In this document: in pieces, positions 9,106 through 16,797 of the stretch
Layout of the letters: each line of letters begins with the position of its first letter
How positions within the stretch are numbered: position 1 is the stretch's first letter
NCBI GenBank assembly: GCA_964559075.1
Contig: CAZLGJ010000028.1
Location: forward strand, 1-24,942
DNA length: 24,942 bases
Direction of reading: 5' to 3'
DNA from: Opacimonas sp964559075
GTDB lineage: Bacteria; Pseudomonadota; Gammaproteobacteria; Enterobacterales; Alteromonadaceae
Notes under the pieces: generated by a model
The model's input: only the letters and a program-made list of their open reading frames with translations
What the model was told of the DNA's origin: nothing
Databases searched by the model: none
Made by a program: the position numbers and the translations under genes

Positions 9106-9123
9106 TACGCTGATTATATGACA
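9106..9123 (-). promoter_or_regulatory. Candidate ppk promoter with a PhoB-like half site
   Basis: On the minus strand a perfect -10 hexamer TATAAT occupies 9118-9113, about 37 bases before the ppk ATG. No good -35 is found 16-18 bases upstream. Overlapping it is TGTCATATAAT, which resembles one half of a Pho box (CTGTCATA...), but the second 7-mer at an 11-base step does not match. The -10 is plausible; regulation by PhoB is only a suggestion. Confidence 0.35.
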
Positions 9124-9212
9124 CTTTTGCGAACATTCACTAGCATCTTTTTGCATGACTTGTGCAGCCTGTTACCCTGAGGTAGACTTATGCAAAAAAA
9201 TTACCTGTGCTT

Positions 9213-11345
9213 ATGCAGCTTCTCGGTGACAAACACAATCTATTCCGCTTCCAAAAAGCACATGCTTTCTATTATCTAGCGGCATTCAGCGCGTTAATGG
9301 TCGTGGGCGCATTTTTGTTGTTGATCGGCACGCTTTTTTACCGGGCAATGCCAATTCTCCTCTCACCTGCTTATGAGCAACATCAGATCGCTCTGGATGA
9401 CATCGGGCAAGTCGTCGGCATTACGCAAGAGGGTTCAGGCCAGCTTACAGTGTTGGGATACCGAGCTGCACAACCGCTAATATCCGCTGCTGGGCCTTCG
9501 AGGCAGTGTGAATTACAGGAACTGATAGTCACATTACCTGATCAACCACGCACAGAGCCATCATCTCAGGCCCCACAAAAAAAATCTATGGTTCCTTGTG
9601 GTATGACTCTGCACTGGCTAACTACCCCTACCGGCACCAAGCAGATTGGGTATTATCAACGACAGCTGTATTTGTTTAGTGACCACAATCCGCCCACGCG
9701 CTTTGAGCTGCCGTTGGACTTTATCTTACAAGGCCTGTCGTATTTGCATGGTCGGGGGATTTTATTAGAAGGTCGCTCACAGAGTTCAGGGGTGTCTCAG
9801 CGCTATATTTACCAAGCCAGTCAGGGGAGCTTGAGAGAGGTTGATATCGCAACACCACTATTGGTACTGCACCCAACACAGCCCATGGCGCTTGGTTATG
9901 ATGGTGAATATTTAGAGCTGTTTCTAGAGCAAGTGATGATTCAGCGCAAGGCGCTTGAAAATGTTGAGGCCATTTACGCTAGCCAGATCCCCGCAACCTT
10001 TTATATCGTGACTCGAACCTCTTTAGAGCGAACGTTATCTCGAGTGAGTTGGCAACAACAAAAGCCAATTCAGATCACCCCCATGATGACGCTCGATGAT
10101 TATGAAGAAGTCATTGCAATTCTTGAATCTGACATCCATAACATCGTTCAAGTTGCTACGTACAGTCAGGGACAAACGCATTTGCAGATGTTGAACTCGG
10201 TCACTTTTCAACAGCTTGCTGCGCACACGCTTAATGCTGAATTGTTGTTAGCCGATGTACAGCGAGACAATCTTACCTGGGTAGACGGGCAACAGCTGAT
10301 ATGGGTAAAGCTCACTCATCTCAATGCCAGTGTAACGCTGCAGGAGCTGTTTGAACCTCACCGATACCCCGGTTACGATACCCCTAGTCACACCTGGCAA
10401 ACTAATCCTGCTCAAGATTATGTACCCAAAAAATACAACGTTGTACCATTGTTAATCGGCAGTATGAAGGCCTCATTGCTGGCCTTAACTATCGCAATGC
10501 CGCTGGCGCTTGGCAGTGCTATTTATGTAGGTTTTTTTGCTCAAGCAAGAGTGAGGGCTTGGGTAAAACCCATCATCGAAACACTGGAGTCTATTCCTTC
10601 GGTTATCATTGGTCTGATTGCGGCCACTATATTACTCGCCATGGCGGATCAGTTGGTTCTTTCGATTGCCGCGATTATTGTGTTAATGCCGCTATTTTTG
10701 CTGTGCTGTGCCTATACATATCGGGCCCTACAACACTATGGTTGGCAACTTAGCTTTGTGCGTTTTGAAGTATGGATAATGTCGTTTGCACTGGGATTGT
10801 TTATCTGGCTGTGTGTCAGTTTTGTTGGACCTTGGTTAGCAGGTCTGGTGTGGTTGAGCGAGTTTCAAAACACCAATAAAGTCACCTTTATCGTGGCTAT
10901 CGCGTTGGGGATCGGGGTTGCACCAACGGTATTTTCACTGGCGGAGGATGCGATTCATGGTGTCCCTAAAACCATGGTCAAAGCCGCTTATGCACTTGGT
11001 GCTTCACGGGTACAAACGCTAAAAGGCATTGTGCTGTCTGCCGCGTTTCCAGGTATTATGGCGGCAATGATGTTGGGCTTTGGCCGCGCCTTTGGTGAAA
11101 CCATGATCGTGTTGATGGTGACCGGCAACTCGCCGGTGAGTGACTGGAGTTTGTTTACTGGCTTGCGCGCATTAACGGCAAATCTGGTGATTGAAATCCC
11201 CGAAATGAACAGTGAAAACAGTCACATGGTGGTGCTTTTTTTCACCGCGTTTTTATTGTTTTTATTCACCTTTGTGCTGAATTCATTCGCCGAGTTTTTG
11301 CGACACCTCAATCGCAAAGTGCGAGGGGAGCTATACGATGAATAA
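9213..11345 (+). CDS. pstC: Phosphate ABC transporter permease PstC, long form
   Basis: One of the two inner-membrane channel subunits of the high-affinity phosphate ABC importer. From the ATG at 9213 it is 710 residues; a GTG two codons earlier (9207) is an equally possible start. That is more than twice E. coli PstC (319). The extra length is one N-terminal membrane span (about residues 20-45) and a roughly 360-residue extracytoplasmic domain. The permease part begins near residue 410 with several membrane segments. The EAA-type coupling loop reads AEDAIHGVPKTMVKAAYALGAS and is followed by GFGRAFGETM. Long PstC forms are known in Shewanella and Vibrio relatives. It heads a tightly overlapped pstCAB-phoU operon; its last eight bases overlap pstA. 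No pstS lies alongside. Confidence 0.9.
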   Translation: MQLLGDKHNLFRFQKAHAFYYLAAFSALMVVGAFLLLIGTLFYRAMPILLSPAYEQHQIALDDIGQVVGITQEGSGQLTVLGYRAAQPLISAAGPSRQCELQELIVTLPDQPRTEPSSQAPQKKSMVPCGMTLHWLTTPTGTKQIGYYQRQLYLFSDHNPPTRFELPLDFILQGLSYLHGRGILLEGRSQSSGVSQRYIYQASQGSLREVDIATPLLVLHPTQPMALGYDGEYLELFLEQVMIQRKALENVEAIYASQIPATFYIVTRTSLERTLSRVSWQQQKPIQITPMMTLDDYEEVIAILESDIHNIVQVATYSQGQTHLQMLNSVTFQQLAAHTLNAELLLADVQRDNLTWVDGQQLIWVKLTHLNASVTLQELFEPHRYPGYDTPSHTWQTNPAQDYVPKKYNVVPLLIGSMKASLLALTIAMPLALGSAIYVGFFAQARVRAWVKPIIETLESIPSVIIGLIAATILLAMADQLVLSIAAIIVLMPLFLLCCAYTYRALQHYGWQLSFVRFEVWIMSFALGLFIWLCVSFVGPWLAGLVWLSEFQNTNKVTFIVAIALGIGVAPTVFSLAEDAIHGVPKTMVKAAYALGASRVQTLKGIVLSAAFPGIMAAMMLGFGRAFGETMIVLMVTGNSPVSDWSLFTGLRALTANLVIEIPEMNSENSHMVVLFFTAFLLFLFTFVLNSFAEFLRHLNRKVRGELYDE

Positions 11346-12870
11346 ATCCTCTGAATGGCAGTGGCTTAGCCGGTTTGCGATTGTCAACATGCCGATTGTG
11401 GCGACGGCCATGCTCAGCCTTGCTCTATTTGGCATTTTATTGTTAGTCGTGGTAAAGGGGATGTTTCATTTTACCGTAAAACCGGTACAACATATTACTT
11501 TTGCCCAGACGGGGCAGTCAGCTTATGGCTATATAGGACCGATGCGCAGCGATGGACGTATTGAAGCCAGTGTGTTTGTGCCAGTTGAACGCGAAATGAG
11601 TCCGATATTCTTATTACCAGATGATATTGTAAGTCGGCCAAGTGAAGATGTTTATGTCATTAAGACCTTTTCAGGTAAGACGCTGCTCGCTCCACAACTG
11701 CGCCTGCAGTCAGCCCCATTCAGTGAAGCGATGTGGCAGCAAAGTCAGGCGCGCATTAACGAGATCAATGCGCAAATTCAGGCGATTAATGAACAAAGTT
11801 ACCCGCTAGAAATGCGCTATGCACAATACATGGCTCAACAAATTCCAGCGGATGCACCCGTGTTTGTGCGTGTGCAAACGACTTTGCAAGCGCTTCAGGT
11901 ACAGCGCAATAAACTGCAGCTGGCACTGCAAGAATATCAAGTCGATATTCAGTTTGATGCTGAGGTGGCTGATTTATCCTTACCGCTAGCGGATATTGCC
12001 CTTGTATGGCAGCCAAATAAGATGAGTAGCTGGGACAAACTTGCGTTTAGCGCTGGTGAAATCGCGCGCTTTATCGTCAGCGATCACACGGCCAAAACGG
12101 GTAGTGCGGGCGTGTTTCCAGCCCTTTTTGGTACAGTTTTGATGGTCTTTTTAATGACGGTGGTCGTCATGCCAATTGGCGTGTTAACCGCATTGTATCT
12201 GCATGAGTACGCACCGGACAACATGGTGGTGACACTTGTGCGCGTGATTATCATCAACCTCGCTGGCGTACCTTCGATCGTCTATGGTGTGTTTGGTTTA
12301 GGCTTATTTGTGCTGGGTTTAGGGGTCAGTATTGATGAGCTGTTTTACGCCGATTCACTGCCGAGCCCAACCTTTGGTGCGCCCGGTTTGTTGTGGGCAG
12401 CATTGACTATGGCGCTGTTGACCTTGCCAACGGTCGTGGTGGCGACTGAAGAAGGCTTATCACAAGTGCCCGATAACCTGCGCGAAGGAGCAATGGCACT
12501 AGGTGCCACCAAATACGAAGCGATTCGCTACAACGTGTTGCCAATTGCGTCACCCAATATTTTAACCGGCGCCATTTTGGCAATTGCGCGAGCTGCCAGT
12601 GAGGTCGCGCCGTTGCTATTAGTTGGCGCCGTGATTTACGCGCCGACGCTACCGGTTGACGATATTTTTCCCTTTGTGCATTTGGAACGTCAATTTATGC
12701 ATTTGGGAGTGATGATTTTTGACAGCGTGTTCCACAACCAAAATAATGTAGAAGACGGTGCAATGATGTATGCCATTTGTTTGTTATTAATTGTGGTAGT
12801 ATTGTCACTCAATGCATTAGCATCCATGCTTAGAGCACGTTTGAGAGCTCGCTATGAGAGGTTTAGTTAA
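11338..12870 (+). CDS. pstA: Phosphate ABC transporter permease PstA, long form
   Basis: Second channel subunit of the phosphate importer, 510 residues against 296 in E. coli. After an N-terminal membrane span (about 17-42) comes a roughly 200-residue extracytoplasmic region. Its middle (about 130-200) is rich in Gln, Ala, Leu and Glu with heptad-like spacing, suggesting a coiled coil. The permease domain starts near residue 255. Its coupling loop has EEGLSQVPDNLREGAMALGAT, followed by ARAASEVAPLLLVGA, which is the PstA signature seen in E. coli. The gene overlaps pstC by eight bases and pstB by seventeen, so translation is probably coupled along the operon. Confidence 0.9.
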   Translation: MNKSSEWQWLSRFAIVNMPIVATAMLSLALFGILLLVVVKGMFHFTVKPVQHITFAQTGQSAYGYIGPMRSDGRIEASVFVPVEREMSPIFLLPDDIVSRPSEDVYVIKTFSGKTLLAPQLRLQSAPFSEAMWQQSQARINEINAQIQAINEQSYPLEMRYAQYMAQQIPADAPVFVRVQTTLQALQVQRNKLQLALQEYQVDIQFDAEVADLSLPLADIALVWQPNKMSSWDKLAFSAGEIARFIVSDHTAKTGSAGVFPALFGTVLMVFLMTVVVMPIGVLTALYLHEYAPDNMVVTLVRVIIINLAGVPSIVYGVFGLGLFVLGLGVSIDELFYADSLPSPTFGAPGLLWAALTMALLTLPTVVVATEEGLSQVPDNLREGAMALGATKYEAIRYNVLPIASPNILTGAILAIARAASEVAPLLLVGAVIYAPTLPVDDIFPFVHLERQFMHLGVMIFDSVFHNQNNVEDGAMMYAICLLLIVVVLSLNALASMLRARLRARYERFS

Positions 12871-13675
12871 GGTGAAATTGTTCAAACGTGCCCGTCCAGC
12901 ACTCAAAAAGCTTTCAGCTGAAGAAACCGCAGTTAAAATAAACCAATTGTCAGTTAATTTTGGCAAAAAAAACGTGCTGAACGACATCACCATGTCCTTT
13001 CCCAAACACCGGATTACGTGTTTGATCGGCCAAAGCGGCTGTGGTAAAACGACCTTAATGAGCAGCATGAACCGCATGAATGACTTGGTCAAAAATCACC
13101 GCTGTCAGGGTAGCGTGCTGATCGACAACAAAGACATTAATTCGCCTCGAGTTAATGTCGCCAAATTGCGCACGCAGGTTGGGATGGTGTTTCAAACACC
13201 CAATCCATTTCCCATGACTATTTATGATAATGTGGCATTTGGTCTGCGTTTACAAAAAAACATGCCGCGTCGTATGCTCGATGAAGCCGTTGAAAAAGCC
13301 CTCAAAAATGCGGCGCTGTGGGAAGAGGTAAAACAACAGCTATTTGCATCAGCGTCAATTTTATCGGGTGGGCAACAACAGCGTTTGATGATCGCACGTG
13401 CTTTGGCACTGAAACCGAAGATATTATTGCTTGATGAGCCGACTTCAGCACTTGACCCTCTAGCTACGCTGCATATCGAAGAATTGATGCAAACACTTAA
13501 ACAAACGACTACCATCATTATGGTAACACATAACATGCAGCAAGCTGCACGGCTGTCTGATTACACAGCGTTTTTGCACCAGGGTGAGCTGATTGAGTAC
13601 AGCGACTCGGACAAGTTGTTTACCCAGCCCAAACACAAACAAACTGAAGATTATATTACAGGTCGCTATGGCTAA
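12854..13675 (+). CDS. pstB: Phosphate ABC transporter ATPase PstB
   Basis: Cytoplasmic ATPase driving phosphate import. The 273 residues carry a Walker A motif GQSGCGKT (59-66), the Q-loop FQTPNPFPM typical of PstB, the signature LSGGQQQR (170-177), Walker B ILLLDEP with Glu195, the D-loop SALDP and the switch His226. The first 25 residues are a basic extension, as in many PstB proteins; a GTG six codons in is an alternative start. The start lies inside the end of pstA and the stop overlaps the phoU start by eight bases. Confidence 0.95.
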   Translation: MRGLVKVKLFKRARPALKKLSAEETAVKINQLSVNFGKKNVLNDITMSFPKHRITCLIGQSGCGKTTLMSSMNRMNDLVKNHRCQGSVLIDNKDINSPRVNVAKLRTQVGMVFQTPNPFPMTIYDNVAFGLRLQKNMPRRMLDEAVEKALKNAALWEEVKQQLFASASILSGGQQQRLMIARALALKPKILLLDEPTSALDPLATLHIEELMQTLKQTTTIIMVTHNMQQAARLSDYTAFLHQGELIEYSDSDKLFTQPKHKQTEDYITGRYG

Positions 13676-14393
13676 CTTTAACGATATCAACACCCACATA
13701 TCGCGAACGTTCAACCGCGAGTTAGAGGATTTGCGCAATGCCTTACTCGTCATGGGCGGTGAGATTGAGGTGCAGTTACAAAATGCCTTAGAAGCTCTGC
13801 GCAATAACGATCGCAAACACGCCGAAAAAGTGATCCTCAATGACGTCAAAATCAACGCAATGGAGCTTGAAATTGATCAGGAGTGTTTGCGTATTCTAGC
13901 AACCCGCAATCCTACTGCGAGTGATTTGAGGCTGGTAATGAGCGTGTCAAAGATGGTTGTCGAGCTCGAGAGTATGGGCGACGAAATCGAACAGCTAGCA
14001 GGGTTTATTACCAGCACCGATACTATTTTGGATGATGCGTTAAAATTGGCCATACTGCGACTCGGAGAAGATGTCTTGAGCATGATGCGCGATACGTTTG
14101 ATGCGTTTGCCCGGCAAGACTTACAAACGGCCTATGATATTTTTGAACAGGAAAAAATGATCGACGAAAAGTACGCCGCTCTGAACAAAAAGCTAGCATC
14201 CTTGCTGGAACAACAACCAGCGCATTTGCATCACTGGTTAGCTATTTTAGATTTACCTAGGGGCTTTGAGCGCATTGCCGATCATTGTATTAAAATCTGT
14301 GAGTACCTAGTTTACCTAGCAGGGGGCAAAGATTTGCGCCATCACAGCAACAAAAAAATACAGAAGAAGATCCAATCTCTGTTAAACACCTAG
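13668..14393 (+). CDS. phoU: Phosphate uptake regulator PhoU
   Basis: Negative regulator linking the Pst transporter to PhoR and dampening phosphate uptake when phosphate is plentiful. The product is 241 residues, the E. coli length, and entirely helical in character. The two PhoU repeats show the conserved acidic metal-binding pattern ExxxD; examples are MELEIDQECLRI in the first repeat and MIDEKYAALN plus GFERIADHCIKICE in the second. The ATG at 13668 overlaps the pstB end and was preferred over an in-frame upstream ATG at 13593 because the protein then starts at the family N-terminus (MANFNDINTHISRTF). No phoB/phoR pair is in the window. Confidence 0.95.
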   Translation: MANFNDINTHISRTFNRELEDLRNALLVMGGEIEVQLQNALEALRNNDRKHAEKVILNDVKINAMELEIDQECLRILATRNPTASDLRLVMSVSKMVVELESMGDEIEQLAGFITSTDTILDDALKLAILRLGEDVLSMMRDTFDAFARQDLQTAYDIFEQEKMIDEKYAALNKKLASLLEQQPAHLHHWLAILDLPRGFERIADHCIKICEYLVYLAGGKDLRHHSNKKIQKKIQSLLNT

Positions 14394-14397
14394 CTTT

Positions 14398-14458
14398 TTT
14401 GCGGAATTTTTTGGAATTAAACTACACTCAATATCCTATTTTGTGTATTATCCGCAAA
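14398..14458 (+). repeat. Spaced inverted repeat upstream of the Pit gene
   Basis: TTTGCGGA at 14398-14405 and its exact complement TCCGCAAA at 14451-14458 flank 45 AT-rich bases between phoU and the Pit transporter gene. It could form a long-range stem in a leader transcript or mark two protein-binding half sites. No T-run follows, so it is not a simple terminator. Chance occurrence is quite possible. Confidence 0.2.
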
Positions 14459-14493
14459 TTGAAACAGGCACTCTCCTTTACAAAGGTTTACTT

Positions 14494-15762
14494 TTGACAA
14501 TTTTAGAAACATACGGATTACTGCTAATCTTATTAGCTGCAGGCGTAGGCTTCTTAATGGCATGGGGCATCGGCGCAAACGATGTTGCAAACGCCATGGG
14601 CACTTCCGTTGGTTCCAAAGCACTTACGCTGAAGCAAGCGGTGCTTATAGCTATGGTATTTGAATTTGCCGGGGCATATTTGGCGGGTGGGGAAGTGACC
14701 TCGACTATCCGCAAAGGGATTATAGATACTGCATATTTTATTGATATACCTCACTACTTAGTGCTGGGCATGATTGCCGCCTTGCTCTCGGCGGGGATCT
14801 GGCTTGCCGTTGCTTCCTATTATGGCTGGCCGGTATCCACCACTCACTCGATTATTGGCGCGATCATCGGCTTTACTGCAGTAGGCGTGTCCGCCGACGC
14901 TGTAGCATGGGGTAAAGTGGGCGGCATTGTGGGGAGTTGGGTAATTACTCCTGCGATTTCGGGTTTAATCGCCTACTTATTGTATATCAGTGCAAAAAGA
15001 ATCATTTTTGATGCGCCTAACCCGATTGATAACGCTAAGCGATTTGTGCCGATTTATATGGCTTTGGCCGGTTTTATGATGTCACTGGTGACGATCAAAA
15101 AAGGCCTGAAGCACGTTGGACTTGGCCTTGACACAAATACCGGTTATTTACTAGCAATAGGGATTGCTATTGGTGTGGGATTGATCGGTAAATACGCAAT
15201 TGCGCGCTTGCAATTCAACTCCAACGCCAGTGCTGAAGAACAAACCCAGTCGGTCGAAAAAATCTTTGCGATTCTAATGATTTTGACCGCGTGTTGTATG
15301 GCGTTTGCACATGGCTCTAACGACGTAGCAAATGCCATCGGCCCGCTGGCGGCAGTTATCAGCGTGGTGAATTCAGGTGGTCAGATTAATGCCAGTGCGC
15401 CCTTAGAATGGTGGGTGTTACCACTTGGCGGGATCGGTATCGTAGCGGGATTGGCACTATTCGGCCATCGCGTCATCAAAACTATCGGCACGAATATTAC
15501 GCATCTAACCCCGTCTAAAGGCTTTGCTGCTGAGTTAGCGGCAGCGACCACTGTAGTAGTGGCCTCAGGTACTGGGCTGCCAATCTCAACCACGCAAACT
15601 CTGGTCGGGGCGGTCATTGGTGTGGGGCTTGCTAGAGGCATCGCTGCGCTTGACTTGGGTACCTTCAAAAAAATCGCAATTTCTTGGGTGGTTACCTTGC
15701 CAACCGGCGCGGTGTTATCCATCATCTTCTTTTATATGCTCAAATTCGCCTTTGGTGTGTAA
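14494..15762 (+). CDS. pit: Pit-family inorganic phosphate transporter
   Basis: Low-affinity, proton- or cation-coupled inorganic phosphate carrier of the inner membrane (PiT/SLC20 family). I prefer the TTG at 14494, preceded by AAAGG nine bases upstream. It gives 422 residues starting MTILETYGLLLILLAAG, where homologues I know begin. A GTG at 14443 would add 17 residues. The two inverted family repeats are clear: GIGANDVANAMGTSVGSKAL near the N-terminus and HGSNDVANAIGPLAA in the second half. Each is followed by a VSTTHSIIGA or ISTTQTLVGA motif. About ten membrane segments are visible. It lies 100 bases after phoU, so it may share regulation with the Pst operon or have its own promoter. Confidence 0.93.
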   Translation: MTILETYGLLLILLAAGVGFLMAWGIGANDVANAMGTSVGSKALTLKQAVLIAMVFEFAGAYLAGGEVTSTIRKGIIDTAYFIDIPHYLVLGMIAALLSAGIWLAVASYYGWPVSTTHSIIGAIIGFTAVGVSADAVAWGKVGGIVGSWVITPAISGLIAYLLYISAKRIIFDAPNPIDNAKRFVPIYMALAGFMMSLVTIKKGLKHVGLGLDTNTGYLLAIGIAIGVGLIGKYAIARLQFNSNASAEEQTQSVEKIFAILMILTACCMAFAHGSNDVANAIGPLAAVISVVNSGGQINASAPLEWWVLPLGGIGIVAGLALFGHRVIKTIGTNITHLTPSKGFAAELAAATTVVVASGTGLPISTTQTLVGAVIGVGLARGIAALDLGTFKKIAISWVVTLPTGAVLSIIFFYMLKFAFGV

Positions 15763-15782
15763 TAAACCGCGAGGTAGTTGTG

Positions 15783-16700
15783 ATGAAATGGCCCAACCTA
15801 AAGCATCTCCACTATCTCGTTGTATTATCTGAAGAGCAACATTTTCACCGCGCTGCCAAGCGCTGTTTTATCGGTCAATCGACACTTTCCGCCGCAGTGC
15901 AAAGCATAGAACAACAGTGCGGTGAGCAAATTCTTGAGCGGGATAATAAAAACTTTGTCTTTACCCCTTTTGGCAACGCCTTAGTAGAACAGGCGCGAGG
16001 GCTGTTGGCGCATGCGGATGAAGTTTCGCAGTTTGCCAACACCGGCGGAGACTGGCGCAAAGCCAGGGTGAATATTGGTGTGATCCCTACTATAGCACCG
16101 TTTATTTTTAGTGATTTAATCGCACTGACAGGATCACACTACCCCGATATGCAGCTTGCGTTGAGTGAAGATACCTCTGCCAATGTGATGCAGCAACTGC
16201 ACGACGGAAAGTTAGACTGTGCGATTTTGGCCTTGCCCTATGCGACGCCAAACTGTCGGCACAGGCTATTAGGGCGCGACCCTTTTTATTTGGTTGGCTT
16301 ACCTGAACGCGTCGCGCAGCTGCCCACCCCAATAGACTTTTCTACGTTACCCAAAAACAGCGTGTTTTTGTTGCATGCTGAGCACTGTATGACGGAGCAT
16401 GCAGTATCTGCTTGTCAGCTGGCGTTTCAAGAACAAGTCAGTGATCTCGCCGCCAGCCATATTTTAACTCTGTTACAACTGGCCCAGCATCAAGGCGGAT
16501 TTACGTTCATCCCCGAGCTGGCTAAGAATAAAGGTATTCTCAATAATACCCAGTTGAGCGCAATTGCTGGGGATGACGATGCCTATCGCGAAATCGCTTT
16601 AGTCTGGCGTAGCGCTTCCCAAAGACATGAGTTATTTCAAACGCTTGCCACATTATTTGCGACATTGATGCCTATTCCTGAAGTATCAAAAGCACACTGA
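15783..16700 (+). CDS. oxyR: OxyR-type LysR-family redox regulator
   Basis: LysR-type transcription factor of 305 residues from the ATG at 15783, which has GAGG ten bases upstream. An N-terminal helix-turn-helix (about 18-40: HFHRAAKRCFIGQSTLSAAV) is followed by the linker LLER-like ILERDNKNFVFT and the effector domain. The effector domain contains Cys202 and Cys211 with nine-residue spacing and His before the first (EHC...SAC). This is the arrangement of the redox pair in E. coli OxyR (HC199...C208), so peroxide sensing by disulfide formation is the best guess. It follows the Pit gene by 20 bases and could be co-transcribed. The flanking residues differ from E. coli, so a divergent OxyR paralogue is possible. 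Confidence 0.78.
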   Translation: MKWPNLKHLHYLVVLSEEQHFHRAAKRCFIGQSTLSAAVQSIEQQCGEQILERDNKNFVFTPFGNALVEQARGLLAHADEVSQFANTGGDWRKARVNIGVIPTIAPFIFSDLIALTGSHYPDMQLALSEDTSANVMQQLHDGKLDCAILALPYATPNCRHRLLGRDPFYLVGLPERVAQLPTPIDFSTLPKNSVFLLHAEHCMTEHAVSACQLAFQEQVSDLAASHILTLLQLAQHQGGFTFIPELAKNKGILNNTQLSAIAGDDDAYREIALVWRSASQRHELFQTLATLFATLMPIPEVSKAH

Positions 16701-16764
16701 CATTGCGTCAAACTAGAAATAATTTTTATACTTTTGCCTAATAATTTTCTATACCAAATGCCCC

Positions 16765-16770
16765 TATAAT
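16765..16770 (+). promoter_or_regulatory. Candidate -10 element before the GAF-PAS gene
   Basis: A perfect TATAAT lies 28 bases before the GAF-PAS start codon, in an AT-rich 97-base gap after oxyR. At 17-base spacing the -35 position reads TAATTT, a poor match, so the promoter may be weak or activator dependent. Confidence 0.35.
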
Positions 16771-16797
16771 TAGAAGGGAGACTATAGGTATGCAGAT

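Noticed and set aside
9077..9136. Longer polyphosphate kinase starting at 9136
   Set aside because: The extra 20 residues have no counterpart in known Ppk and overlap the best -10 element; the 9076 start matches the family N-terminus.
9158..9186. Possible Pho box upstream of pstC (CTGTTAC)
   Set aside because: The 7-mers one helical turn (11 bases) either side do not match the consensus, so only a lone half site remains.
15684..15782. N-terminal extension of the OxyR-type protein
   Set aside because: It would lie inside the Pit gene; the helix-turn-helix begins right after the 15783 ATG, which has its own ribosome site.
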